Shown: one piece after another, positions 11,710 through 23,358 of the stretch
Numbering within the stretch: the stretch's first letter is position 1
Layout: the number at the start of each line of letters is the position of its first letter
Source: Campanula takesimana
Lineage: Eukaryota > Streptophyta > Magnoliopsida > Asterales > Campanulaceae
DNA length: 64,000 bases
Assembly (NCBI GenBank): GCA_026119855.1
Contig: JAOWBW010001472.1
Coordinates: 62,001 to 126,000, forward strand
Direction: 5' to 3'
Made by a program: the position numbers and the translations under genes
Notes under the pieces: generated by a model
Seen by the model: only the letters and a program-made list of their open reading frames with translations
The model's database searches: none
What the model was told of the DNA's origin: nothing

Positions 11710-13396
11710 GTAAGTCTTAGAAATGTAGAGATTTTGTATGTTTAAGCTAGAGTCTAACCACTAGTTGGCTAGACTCCGATCTTCTTCATGTAATCCATGT
11801 TCTAAGCTTGTAATACTCATGTAAATATGTTATGGATGTTCAAATCTCAGTTCCATCATGTACATATGTGTTTCATGATCATTTTTTGTTAATCTCTAAG
11901 CTCAAATCTCAAATCCAAGCATGATATGATCCATTTATTCAACATGTATACAATCTGTCCTCTTTTTGCTCTTCCATGTTTATCCATGTTTATCCATGTT
12001 TTGGCCCATGTTTGTCCATAAATAAACACTTGATAATGTAAATAACATGTTAATAAACAAGTTCTCAAATTTTCATGGTTTTATTCCAAGTTTAGATCAT
12101 ATTTTGAGGTCCATCTTTGTGCTCCATGTAACCAGTTTGTGTACCCTGTTCAGTTCATGTTTTCATGTCCTTTTTACTCCATTATAACTTCGTTTCTGGA
12201 CTTAACTAAAAATATGAAGTTGTTCCTAATATATTGTAGATGATTCATGTGAAGTTTCATGGTCATATTACAAGTTTAAGTCATGTTTTGGAAGATATCT
12301 TTGTAGTTCAGATGTGCTGCCCTGTCTGTAGCATTTCAGACCAACTTGTGTTTTCATATTTAAAACTCAACCAAAACTCGATTTTCAATCTGAGATAAAA
12401 ACATGAAATTTTTTCTCAACAGACTAAGGAAAGTTATAATATTTTTGGAATAATTTTATGACCTAATAAAAGGCCTCTTTCAAATTTTGGAAATAAGTGT
12501 TTTCTCTCAGATATATATTTTCCAGATTTTGACACCTAAATGTCAGAGGCCTTTTCAATCATTAAACATGTTTTCTGGACTTTAAACTTGGCACAATTCA
12601 TATTTGATATGTTATCTTCAACTTTTATGTTTTGTGTTTTTCCACATTCATAAGATATGATAGAGTAAATTGGCCATGAAAGTCGGACATGCTATATGTT
12701 TCCTGTTCTGGGCAGATTTCAATTCTGTATTCTTTGGATGATTTGAACATGATAAACCTATCCATAAATCCAAAAAAAAATCATATGTGTTCCTTAACAT
12801 GTTGGGAGAAAATCTCAAGTTTTGTTATTTAGATTTGGAGCAGGTTTGACAGGTACAATTGCACGGGGACGGAAGATTGTCCTAAATCAACAAAACCTCT
12901 AAACTTGGACATTTATTTATAAGGGATTTGTCTCCCTTTTTGTAAATAATTTGTACATAATTCCCCCTCTCCCCTTGAGTGTTTCTTTGTCTAAATGTGT
13001 TCAAAACCATTTTCGAAAACCAATCGGGAATCCACCCAAACCGGTTCCCGGTTGTGACTCAAAATTGAACCGATCTAGACTAGGAGACACCTTTGTATAT
13101 AAACACACTTTTTTCTCAAGGTTAGGTCATAAAAGGCATTTTCAAAAGGAAAATTAAAATCAAGCGTAGGTGGAAGCATGCTAGAGACTGTAAGGGCGAG
13201 TGGTGTGCTGTTAATCACCTTCTCCTCTCGTAACTTAGCCCCCGAACCCACTTTCTCATTTTCAAACTCAAAAAATGTTTTATCTCTATTTTATTAAAAT
13301 AAAATGAGGTGGCGACTCTTCTTTTCAAAACTCTAGTAGGGTAACCATTATGAGAACACGAGCGCGGATTTAGGTTCGAGCGCGCGGGCTCTCACA

Positions 13397-13617
13397 CCGT
13401 CAGATCACTTGTGGTACACAAATGGTACACAAATTGTGGTACAGAGGATCTCATCTCGCAGCAGAGTGGGGCCAAGCGCCTAGGCGGGGCCGAGAAACTA
13501 CACATTCATTATAAATATTTTCATATCACCCTTAACTTTTTTCTTTAATTTAAATTTAATCAACATTTTTATGGGACGGAAAAATGAAATAAACACCAAA
13601 TTATAATTCATAATATA
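13397..13617. other. Intergenic spacer, no gene seen
   Basis: It holds a short repeated phrase (TGGTACAC, three times near 13412-13442), a GCGCCTAGGCG palindrome near 13469, and then AT-rich sequence up to a MITE. No coding signal is visible. Confidence 0.5.
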
Positions 13618-13899
13618 CTCCCTCCGTTTCATGAGAACTGAGACTAAAGGAAATGGCACAAGAACTAAGGAATACTAATAAAATAGGGAAAATGTGGGGT
13701 AGAAAATGAAGAGAGAGAATTAGTGGGGTAAATAGTAGTGTTGGTTGAATAAAATGAGTGGTGGAGAATGAAGAAAGAGAATGAGTGGTGGGGTTGGGTG
13801 AATATAAAATATTAAAAAGTTTGCCATTTTTGGCAGTCTCAATTGAGGTGAAACGGACGAAAAGGGAAATAAGTCTCAGTTCTCATGAAACGGAGGGAG
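13618..13899. mobile_element. Stowaway-type MITE (282 bp)
   Basis: Ends CTCCCTCCGTTTCATGAGAA and its inverted copy TTCTCATGAAACGGAGGGAG, flanked by TA on both sides. TA target sites and CTCCCTCCGT ends fit Tc1/mariner-derived Stowaway MITEs. It has no coding capacity. Confidence 0.93.
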
Positions 13900-13958
13900 T
13901 ATTGTATATTTACACCTAGCATAATTACACATAGATAGACTTGGAGATTTCAGCAACC

Positions 13959-13971
13959 AAAAAAAAAAAGA

Positions 13972-14009
<38 letters not shown>
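13959..14009. repeat. Long poly(A) tract
   Basis: About 50 bp of nearly pure A, broken only by GAC at 13970-13972. It lies on the upstream side of the USE-like boxes, so in the minus orientation it would read as poly(T). I could not define any retroposon ending here. Confidence 0.9.
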
Positions 14010-14010
<1 letters not shown>

Positions 14011-14094
14011 ACTAGGAGCCAACAATTTGAAGGGTACTCAGCATTTGGAGTAGTAGAAATTGAAGGGTGGATGGCACTTAGCTTTGAGAACTTT

Positions 14095-14145
14095 ATCCCA
14101 CATTGACTAGGAAATGAAGTTTCTAAGCCGACGGATACTATAAAT
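14095..14145 (+). promoter_or_regulatory. USE-like box and TATA (plant snRNA-type promoter look-alike)
   Basis: ATCCCACATTGA at 14095-14106 matches the plant snRNA upstream sequence element RTCCCACATCG except at one base. TATAAAT follows at 14139-14145, 32 nt later, close to the 33-34 bp spacing known for Pol II snRNA promoters. A second CCCACATTGA at 14190-14199 has a weaker TATA-like string 15 nt on. I do not recognise an snRNA downstream, so this is probably a dispersed repeat with a promoter-like module. Confidence 0.35.
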
Positions 14146-14279
14146 TGAGGAGCCAACAATAAGAATGGAACTTTAGCCTTTGAACGCTTCCCACATTGAT
14201 TGTGAAATGAATTGTATAGGCAATGGAGGACTAGTTTAAAAAATTGAAGGCCCAACTTTCCAATTGGCACCTAGCTTTG

Positions 14280-14819
14280 AGCAGATTCAGCTTAGAGTTC
14301 GCACGCCTAGGGAGTGCCAAAAGCGCCTATAACGTCTAGTCAGCGCTTAAGTCGCCTAGTTGGCGCCTAAGTCGTGAAGCCCGCCTAGATCTGTTTAGCT
14401 ACGGCTAGATTCGCCTAGCCCGCCCAACGCCTAATTTGGCCGATTTGATGAAAGTCGCGGCGAAACACCCTTGACTAGGACCTAGGAGCGGTCTAGGCGT
14501 CTGTCTTTTAGAACACTATTATATGTGAAAATTTATAACAAAATATGATTTAGTTAATGGTAGAAAGCGTGCTTCATTTCAAGAGGTCTTGTTTTTGAAT
14601 CCAGGTAAGTTCAATAGTATTTTTTTTTTAAATATGACACTTTAACAATGCCATAAAATTCCCGGAATTTTGAAAATTCCCGAAATTAGCAGCACTTTTA
14701 AAAGTGTCAAAAATTTTGCGGCACCGTAAAAGTGCCTGAAAGTGTTGCTGACACCATTTTTTTCGGCACTTACAAAAGTACCGGAAAATGTGCAGTGCTG
14801 CTGCTAAAGTCATTTTTGT
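14280..14819. repeat. Dispersed GCCTAG-rich and GGCAC-rich repeat sequence
   Basis: 14290-14510 is rich in CGCCTAG strings in both directions. 14640-14800 is rich in GTGCC/GGCAC strings, such as GGCACCGTAAAAGTGCC. Such subterminal motif arrays are typical of decayed DNA transposons, but I found no matching ends or TSD. Confidence 0.35.
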
Positions 14820-15230
14820 TGTAAATCAGATTCCCCGTTTTGTAACTTTGTTGCAATGTGATGTAATAATGGATGGAGTGTTATAAAATTAACGAAATGT
14901 TTGTCATGTGCCACACACATAACACTTGAGGGGGCACAATTGTCTTTCCGCTAAGGCATTTAACGACACTAACGAAGTTGAAAAAGTATTTCCAAAAATT
15001 AATGTCATTATATGTCAGTTGTTTAACGAGATCTATAACCCCCACTAACACCATCACCATCACGATTACAATTTTCATATCCATCCCTATCAGCAGTAAC
15101 ACGACCATCACCTCCACTCACAACCAACGCCACTGCCGGCATTCTCCACCACCAGTCCACCACCCACCAACCTCTAGCACCACAATTTTCCACTATCCTA
15201 ACCTTCTTCATCATTCATCACCATCATAAC

Positions 15231-16799
15231 TGTTGGGTTTTGTAGTAACATGCACAGCGGAATTAAGCATTTAAAATTTTCATGAAACCCAAAGCCAATA
15301 GATCCATTCATATGATTAAGTCAAATACAACATAATGAATACTAGAATACTAACCCTTGAAGCCTTTGATTTTGCAACCTTGAATTCGGTGGAGACTTGA
15401 AACTTTGATCACGAACATAAGTTTGAACACGAACTCTTGAAGATGATAAGTTTCACCCTCTAGCGGTATCCACACCACGAACGAATATCAAGAACACTTG
15501 ATCTTGGTTGCTAGACCAAATTATGAAACACGCTTTCACAATTGTATTGACTATATGGAATTATGAATATTCTTGTTCTTCACCTTTTGGATCTTAGAAC
15601 AAGAAAATAACCTCTCAAAACCCTTTGGAGGCAGTCACAATAATGTTCTTAATGACTGCTGAAAGGATCCTTAAATAGGTCCTAATCCTTAACCCTTAAG
15701 GACTTAGGAAACCTAAATCCCGTCACAAAATTAAGCAACAAGATTTCTGGCCCGTCAGCACTGGCACGGTCGTCCCCTATAATTGGCACGCCCGTGCCAA
15801 ACGGTTCGAACCTGGCAACCCTTTTCTGGTAATTGGCACGGTCGTGCTTCATAAACAGCACGGTCGTGCGCCTATATTCAGCACGGTCATGCCATCTGGC
15901 GCGCACCCAAGATCTCCTCAGCCGATTAATGGCACGGTCGTTCACATTAATTAGCACGGTCATGCCAATCCAAAAAGAGTGATTTTTCCATAATTCCAAT
16001 TCAGTCCTTTGGGATTCGTTCTATTCGTGTGTAACCCTCTAGGATTACACTAAGTTGGCAATGGGCCTAAACTGAGTCCATAAGATATAATTAGGTTCTA
16101 GAAAATCGTCATACCTACCCAAATAGTGTAACTAGATACAAGTTCGCATTTATTTTAGAATATGTCAAAATCCCTTTGTCCACGATGTCTTTGAACACAA
16201 GTCATGGTCAACAAGTCAACTTGTTTTGTTCAATACTTTTCTCGATCCCGAATATGTTGATAATCCAAATGACATTGATCCAATCAATCAATTTGAGTTT
16301 GGCCAAACATTTCATCAACATCATTCCTTCAAGGGGCCCAAGCTTGACATCTCTCCGAAGAGGGACAAATCCATTTAGCTTATTATTCTTCCCTACGTAA
16401 ATCCGATTATGCCAATCATACCCTTTATAGCTACCCGGTTAAAGGTAACGTTTGAATATGTCAAACATAATGTTCATTAAGTGGAAGACTATAGTAACTT
16501 CATGTCTAAGGATTCAAATGACATAACTAATATGAGATATATGTATGACATAGACCATGACATAAATCTCATACAGCGGGTCATGTCCAGTACCTTGTTC
16601 CAAACAAGTACCCATAAATCTAACATGATCATCCCATGATCATTTAGACTTTATACTAGTGCTTAACAAGATCTAGGGACGGAGATTATTATAAGTAAAC
16701 ATGAGCATTAATAATAATCAAAATATCTCTTCATTAATATGAATATAATGATAACACATACAACGTTTTACAAACGTGCCGAGGGCACCAACACCAACA
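15231..16799 (-). mobile_element. Solo LTR, copia-type (1569 bp)
   Basis: TGTTGGG...CCAACA ends and a perfect TSD (ATAAC at 15226-15230 and 16800-16804). No internal region or second LTR is present, so it was formed by LTR-LTR recombination. On the minus strand CTATTTAAGG near 15671-15680 could be the TATA box, which suggests minus orientation. Upstream of it, at 15763-15966, are seven copies of a GGCACGGTCGTGCC-like imperfect palindrome. Confidence 0.88.
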
Positions 16800-16815
16800 A
16801 TAACCACCACCAATG

Positions 16816-17298
16816 TGTTGTGGTATAAACCCTCCAAACCAAACAAATCGCAAGAATAAATCACGCAAACCCAACAAGCAAGAACGATAAAAGAAGCAAA
16901 AACAGTAAAGAGATACAAAGAATTATTTACCCAATTCGTCAATATTTTTGACTACATCTGGGGGCACTACCAAGCCAGGATCATGCACTATAATATGTAA
17001 ATCTGGAGTTACAATGAGTTATGGGGCCGAACCCTGCTTATATACACAACCTAGAATAAAGACCAAATCCTAGTCAAAGAATGAAACCTAAAATCACTCA
17101 AATTTGGCCAACCCAGTTTTCCCGACACTTTGTGCGGCCGCACACTATGGCCTGTGCGGTCGCCCACCTTTGTCACTAGTGGCCCTATTCCGGCCAGATG
17201 ACTTGGGCGGTCGCTCGCCCCTATTCTGGGCGGGGCTGCTCCTTTGATTTTCTTCCATCGTCTTTGATCGCTAGTCCGATTGGTACTCTATTCCAACA
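16816..17298 (-). mobile_element. Solo LTR, copia-type (483 bp)
   Basis: Starts TGTTGTGGTATAAAC and ends TATTCCAACA, with a perfect TSD (CAATG at 16811-16815 and 17299-17303). A strong TATA box reads TATATAAGCAGG on the minus strand (about 17033-17046), so I give minus orientation. Upstream of it on that strand is the 14-bp palindrome TGTGCGGCCGCACA (17131-17144) and two GCGGTCGC-type copies. Confidence 0.88.
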
Positions 17299-17898
17299 CA
17301 ATGTTATTTATACCACAATCCAAAATTCAAAAAGAAATAAAAAATGAAAAAATCAGAAACAGGGGCAGCACATGTAGATTTATGATTTGAAATTTTGGAA
17401 TAAAATCATTAATCAAACAAAATCAGAGATGAAGGAATCAATAATTTAAAAATTCAACCATACTAAATTTCTCCCTCGTCAAATTCCATATTTGTAAATC
17501 GAAACAAAGGCCCAAATCTGAAAAGGGTGATGGGTCGACAAAGATTTAACTTGTATTGTCGGCGGAGAGGAAAGGGAGATGACGGCCAAACCACAGAATC
17601 GCCAGATTTAAATAAAGACAGATCTGAACATATCTGGAGAGGGAGGGGTGGTGAGGTACAAGCGCCAGCGAGATGAAGCCACTGGAGAAGAAGATCGGAG
17701 TTTGCAAAGAGGAACAAAGGTTGACAAAATGACATATATGCGTTTTAAAAAGACCTTTTTACCCGCTCAATCCTTGGGAAAATGACATATATGCGCTTTA
17801 AAATGTCATGTGCAACACTTTTCGTTAGTTTTTATAACAACCCATCCATTTTTAAATCACATTGCAACAACTTTACGAACCTAAGAATCAGATTTATA

Positions 17899-18393
17899 CA
17901 TTTAATTAAATATTGAATAACCAATTGCAACAAACGTTAAAACACAGGTAACCAAATTTCAATTAGCCCATGTATAAACCTGAGTAGTCTACATGATAGT
18001 ACTTGTTAGTATTTTAGTTTTCATGCCAAATCACATAAACTGACATTGAAACAATCAATCACCTAAAAGTTGTTGATTTCTTTTGAAATTAAACACTTTC
18101 TCTGTTCCTAAATAAATTATGAACCTTTTATAAAAAAAAATCCAAAAAACATGTCAAATTTTAGATAACTTGCTAAATATTCTTTCAACGCACAACAAAT
18201 TCTATTTCACACTTAGTCTATACAATATGCTGAGGTTATAAAAAGTTTTTATTGTATTACTACCAATACCTACGTTTAACCTTTTAGCAAATGACTTTTA
18301 AAGTAAAATTTGGACATTTATGTAGGCATGAAAAAGTAGTAAAATTATTAACATTGAAAGAATCGATCAACTAGCACCTAACATTTTTGGTAT
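17899..18393. other. Intergenic spacer with a MITE remnant
   Basis: AT-rich and without a gene. At about 18099-18140 it resembles one end of a MITE (CTCTGTTCCTAAATAAATTATGA) with no partner end seen. Phrases near 18047 and 18345 (ACATTGAAA.AATC) recur in the purine-permease intron. Confidence 0.5.
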
Positions 18394-18689
18394 ATTCTAA
18401 ACCATTATACTATGCTTGAGCTCCGCTTTTAACCACCCATGTTTTTTTAGCAGTTTTAACTAGCATAATTCAATTATGTTTTTATTAAACCTAAATGGCC
18501 TAACGACGTCCAATGTTATTAGAAAATCCTAACAAAACCTAATCTAACATAACGATAGTTAACGCGATTAACTTGGACATAGCCTGCTGCATGGAAGATG
18601 CAAGAAATTTATATCACCCAAATGTACCACTTTTCCCTTCTGTTTCCCTTAGCAATAGCAATACTTTGTGTCTTGGTCAAATGTTTAAG

Positions 18690-19259
18690 TGTTTGGGATA
18701 GAATTTTTATCTACATTTCCATCTTGAATGTCTCAACTTGGCACAATATCTTGACCCTTCAAGTTGTCACCAAACAGACTTACAGGTATATTAACTAACA
18801 CGTTTTATTTGAATTACATCTCTTATCCTATTTTTCAGGAACACAACGCAAGTAGTGGGACACGATTCCAAAATTACATGTGACCAAATTGGACTCAAAG
18901 ACCAAGTCAAAACGAACGACTCTTATCAACAACGAAGAAGATATGGTCTAACCAACTTTCCGAGATACACAGCCTCATTAGCAAAGTCTATGATCGTTCT
19001 CTTAAAAATAGTTTCACACCATTTGTAATGCACACACATGCACCTTTACTGATTTACTTATCTCTTGTTCTCGATCATTGCATTGTTCATCACCATTACT
19101 AATAAAATATCATCTTTGAGGTTTTATGCCCGCTAACAAGTTGTTCAAGGGCTTTCCTCGTTAATTATCATGTCAACTTGTTATTGATTCCTTTACAATT
19201 TCATTCCATTGTACCCAATTTCATTTCTTAAAGTTAAATTACAAAATTTGACCAAAACA
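18690..19259 (+). repeat. 5' LTR of the Tat-type element
   Basis: 570 bp, starting TGTTTGGGATAG and ending CCAAAACA. It is followed after two bases by TGGTGTCGTCAGTGGGA (19263-19279), the likely primer-binding site. I cannot name the tRNA. Confidence 0.95.
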
Positions 19260-19313
19260 ATTTGGTGTCGTCAGTGGGAATTTTGGTCTTATAATTGTTA
19301 AAAGGAATTTAAG

Positions 19314-21104
19314 ATGTCAACCGCAATGTATTCAGCCATGACTTCAGTTGGTTTGAGATCGACAGTGGAGACAATCCCCATCTCATCAGAAGTGGTATCT
19401 TCAACTCAGAGCATTAGTGGCGTCTCAAGGCTAATCCAGATTCAAGATGGATCATCCACTGCCGCAAATCAGGAGATCCCTATCGACATCGCTTCCAACC
19501 TGACTTCCATGCTGCGTGAAGTGAGGAACCAGATCCAAGTTCAGAATGATACCTCCAACATGCTGATGAATTAGGTTTCCAGGTTGCAGCGGGAGGTGAC
19601 TTCTCTTCAAGGTGGAACATTGGTGGTACAGCAAACCAGCTTTCCTAGCATCTTTCAGTTTGTTGCTCCAAATGAGCCTTACAACCTGTACTCTCCATAT
19701 CAACCCAGAAGGCTTACTTTTGGGAGTGACATTGTTGGATCATCTGGATTTGGTGGATTTACACCAGCAGCCAGCCTGACCAATAGTACCATTGTCAATC
19801 ATGAGGCTGTCCTCCAACTTCAACAACATTTATGGCCCCGACAACAGTAGCAATAGGGAGTTTTAACCCTCAATTTGATTTTAATCATTTTAATAATTAT
19901 CAATTTGCTGCTGCTAACAATGATGCAGGTAGCCTACTTAGCCGACAAATGCAAGAGCTAAAAGACCTGGTTATGAGTGTGCCAGGGATGACTATTCCAT
20001 ATAACCAGCCATCTCCAACATGTTACAATGAATCTCGCTTCGCTCCAGCCATAGCCAACGTGGTGATACCAAAGAAATTCAGTCCACCTCACATGAAGCA
20101 GTATGGTAGGACAATAGATCCAACTGAACATGTTGCATTGTATCAGGAGAAGATGGATGTGGTCCACATTCCACCTCAGTACAAGGAAGCATGCTTTTGC
20201 AGGGGTTTTGGTTTAACTCTTACAGAGGCAGCTTTGAGATGGCTCATCAACCAGCCTTTGGGTTCTATTGGATCATATGCTCAACTTATCAACTTGTTTA
20301 CTAATCAGTTTTCGTGCAACAGGGTTTTTGAGAAACTTACAAGTGATCTTTACAGGGTGGTCCAGCAACCTGATGAACTACTTAAAGACTACCTGAGCAG
20401 GTTCAATAGGGAGGCGGTGAACATCTCTAACCTGGATACTGTAACTGTAATTGAAGCCTTCAGGATGGGACTCAAAAAGGATTCTCCTTATTATGATGAC
20501 CTAGTGATGACACCATGCAGAAGGCTGGACGAGATCAGAACCAGAGCTTCCAAATTCATCAGACTAGAAGAAGACAAGTTGCTTCAGGATAAAAACAACC
20601 AAGAAGAATGCAACTCCAAAACATTCCAGTAGCAGAGCAGACTCATCCCATTCTGGTGGCAAGATGGAGACATCTCATGCCAGATCTAATAGGGGCAAAC
20701 CCCACTCTAAACCCGACTCCTCTAGAATTCATGTTGTAGATGATAATGATGAGGATGATGATTCTTCATATCCTAGAATTGATGACTATTGTTTTTTCGT
20801 TGATATTGCAGGATTGATCAATTCTATGGACAACCTGGGTGAGAAAGCAAGATGGCCCAAGAAGGCAGACAAGCCATCAATCTGGAAAGACAAGTCCAAG
20901 TGGTGCGCCTATCATGAAGACTTTGGGCACACTACAGAGAATTATATTGCACTCAGGAAGGAGATCAGCCACTTGTTGTCCAAAGGTCTCCTCAAAGAAT
21001 TACTTGGTAGAAGCCGTGGATGTACTGAAGATCGTGCAGACAACCAGGAGAAACAGGCTGAGAATCCACCACCTCATCCACCTCCAACCAGAGTGGTCAC
21101 ATGA
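19314..21104 (+). pseudogene. Broken gag of the Tat-type element
   Basis: Starts at ATG 19314, 55 bp after the 5' LTR. The frame is cut by TAG at 19572-19574, shifts near 19840 and is broken again near 20630. The gag core lies in 19832-20632 (for example PKKFSPPHMKQYGRTIDPTE and YSELF-like spacing through NRVFEKLTSDLYRV), typical of a retrotransposon gag domain. A C-terminal zinc-binding stretch (KWCAYHEDFGHTTENY) sits in 20664-21104. Its last ligand is Tyr where family members normally have Cys. It would form the particle core if intact. Confidence 0.9.
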
Positions 21105-21631
21105 TTAATGGCGGCTCAGATATCTGCGGAACAACCTATTTAGCTGCAAAGCGTCGTGCTGTGGATGCAAAGGAGGACAAGTCATATATGCCTTCAAGAT
21201 CTGTCAACAAGGTGAAGGGGCAGGAGATCTCTTTTGACGAGGACGATAGGGTCAGTATCCAGGATCCGCATCATGATGCCTTGGTAGTGAGCCTTCAGGT
21301 TACCAACTGTTTGGTGAGGCGCATCTTGATCGATAATGGAAGTTCAGTCAATATCTTAACAACTGATGGTTTGAAAGGAATGGGGATCCCACTTGAGAAT
21401 GTGACTAAGAGTTCATCTCTCTTAGTTGGATTCAGTGGTGAGACAAGGCATACTTTTGGGGAGATTACTTTTCCAGTATATGTTGAAGGGATTAACTCTA
21501 TGGAGAAGTTCTATGTTATAGAATGTCAGTCGTCTTACAACATCATCCTGGGTAGGCCGTGGATCCACAATGTTAAAGCTGTACCGTTAACTTACCATCA
21601 GTGCCTCAAGTTGCCAACACCTTGGGAGTAG
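21101..21631 (+). pseudogene. Protease domain of the Tat-type element
   Basis: The open frame overlaps the end of gag by 4 nt. It has the aspartic-protease core RRILIDNGSSVNIL and the downstream ILGRPWIH, as in Ty3 elements. It stops at TAG 21629-21631 before the RT frame begins. Pol residues between 21632 and 21900 are scattered in different frames, with a stop at TAG 21713. Confidence 0.88.
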
Positions 21632-21900
21632 TCAAGGTGTCAGGAGATCAGCAGACTGCCAAGGAATGTTACAAGGTGTCAATGAAGGCAGCAAGCAGTC
21701 CTAGGCAGGCATAGCAATTACATCGAAAGGCTTGAGATGTACTTGAAGCTGCAGAGTTTGATATTAAGGAGGTGCAACTTGACCCTTCTAATCCTGATGT
21801 CAATGTTTTTATTGGTGCAGACTTACCTCCTAACATAGAAGAAGAAATCATTGAGTTTCTGAGGAGCAGGTTGAAATGATTTACTTGGAAGCATGAAGAC

Positions 21901-23358
21901 ATGACTAGAATCAGCAAAGATGTTATTACTCACAAGTTGAATATCGATCTAAATGCCAAGCCTGTCCACCAGAAGCGTAGGAAGTTTGCTCATGAGCGCA
22001 ACCAGATCATTAGAGAAGAGGTTGAAAGGTTGTTGAAGTCCAAGATGATCAAGGAGGTTGACTACCCTAGATGGTTGGCCAACGTGGTGTTTTTTGAGAA
22101 GAAAAATGGCAAATGGCGAGTCTGTGTGGACTTTACAAACTTGAACAAGGTGTGCCCTAAGGATCCGTTTCCCTTGCCTCACATTGACTCCCTAGTTGAT
22201 GCAACAGATGGCCATGAGGTCTTGACATTTATGGATGCTTCTTCAGGATTTCAACAAATTCAGATGGAACCTTCGGACCAAGAAGACACGGCGTTCATTA
22301 CTCCAGATGGTATTTATTGCTTTATTGCAATGCCTTTTGGATTGAGGAATGCAGGAGCAACCTACCAGAGATTAGTCAACATGATGTTCAAGAATCAGCT
22401 TGGAAAGACTATGGAAGTGTACATTGATGATATGGTGGTAAAATCTAAGTGCATTGAAGATCATGCTCGAGATCTAAAGGAGGCTTTTGACATCTTGGAA
22501 GCGTTCAACATGAAACTGAATCCATCAAAATGCAACTTTGGTGTTAAGGCTGGGAAGTTCCTCGGCTACATGGTGACCAAGAGGGGCATCAAAGCAAGTC
22601 CAAAACAGATCAAAGCCATCATCAACTTGGAGTCTCCAAAGAATATCAAAGAAGTGCAAAGGCTCACATGTAAAGTTGCTGCCCTAACCAGGTTCATCTC
22701 CAAGTCGTCTGACAGATGCAAGTTGTTCTATGACGTGCTGAGGAAAAACAAATTGTTCCAGTGGACGGAAGAGCATGAGGCAGTCTTTAACCAGCTTAAA
22801 TATTATCTTGCAACTCCGCCTCTGCTTTCCAAACCAGAAACAGGTGAAACTTTGTACCTATATCTCTCAGTTTCAGAAAATGCAGTCAGCGCGATCTTGG
22901 CAAGAGAACAAGATGGTACACAACTTCCTATTTATTATGTAAGTAAGTCTTTTCTAGATGTGGAAACCAGGTACTCCCATCTTGAGAAACTTGTTCTTGC
23001 TCTGATAACTGCTTTTATTAAGTTGCGCCATTATTTTGAAATTCATCCTATTATTATGAGGACTAACTATCCTGTCAGTAACGTGATGAGAAAACCTGAG
23101 ATGTCAGGCAGGATGGCAAAATGGTCTGTCCAACTTAGTACATATGATATCCAGTATCAGGCAAGGACTGCGATCAAGTCACAAGCCCTAGCTGACTTTG
23201 TGGCAGATTTCAGTCCCAACCTCCAACCTGAAGTTGAACTCAAAGTCCAACAACTTGAAGGCTCAAACTCTCCTAGATTCTGGACACTTTATACAGATGG
23301 AGCATCAAATGCAAGGTGCACAGGTTTAGGCATAGTCTTGAGATCACCCCAAGGATAA
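21901..23358 (+). pseudogene. Reverse transcriptase and RNase H of the Tat-type element
   Basis: 485 open codons cover the complete RT (FMDASSGFQQIQ, MPFGLRNAGATYQR, active site YIDDMVV) and the first RNase H. It then enters a second RNase H domain (LYTDGASNA) where a TAA at 23356-23358 interrupts it. A second, archaeal-like RNase H after the first is a known mark of Tat elements. All RT catalytic Asp residues are kept, but the chain cannot be made whole from this copy. Confidence 0.94.

Larger units (their letters stand above)
4595..13396 (+). mobile_element. 3' LTR of the Tat/Ogre-like element, split by a copia insertion
   Basis: The LTR starts TGTAGACACCCC after the polypurine tract. I place its end at CTCACA, 13391-13396. 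The copia element 5725-11709 plus one TSD copy interrupts it, so the original LTR was about 2.8 kb. A possible TATA box (TTATACACC) lies near 5367, after a strong hairpin at 5155-5202. Simple TCCATGTTTA repeats occur near 11970, and GAGGTGGCGACTCT at 13304-13317 is near the 3' end. The 5' partner LTR is outside the window, so the right boundary rests only on the CA end and on where the LTR-like sequence stops. Confidence 0.55.
14820..17898. mobile_element. Mutator-like inverted-repeat element, interrupted by two solo LTRs
   Basis: Terminal inverted repeats of about 95 bp (14820-14911 and 17804-17898) match at roughly 75-80%; the shared core is TTGCAATGTGAT. Any 9-bp TSD is eroded (CATTTTTGT against CATTTAATT). 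Removing the two solo LTRs leaves about 1 kb with CACCA-rich sequence but no ORF I trust. Long TIRs without a transposase suggest a non-autonomous Mutator-like element. Confidence 0.55.

Noticed and set aside
13950..14270. 106-codon minus-strand frame with a long Phe run
   Set aside because: The Phe run is only the poly(A) tract; the rest is dispersed repeat.
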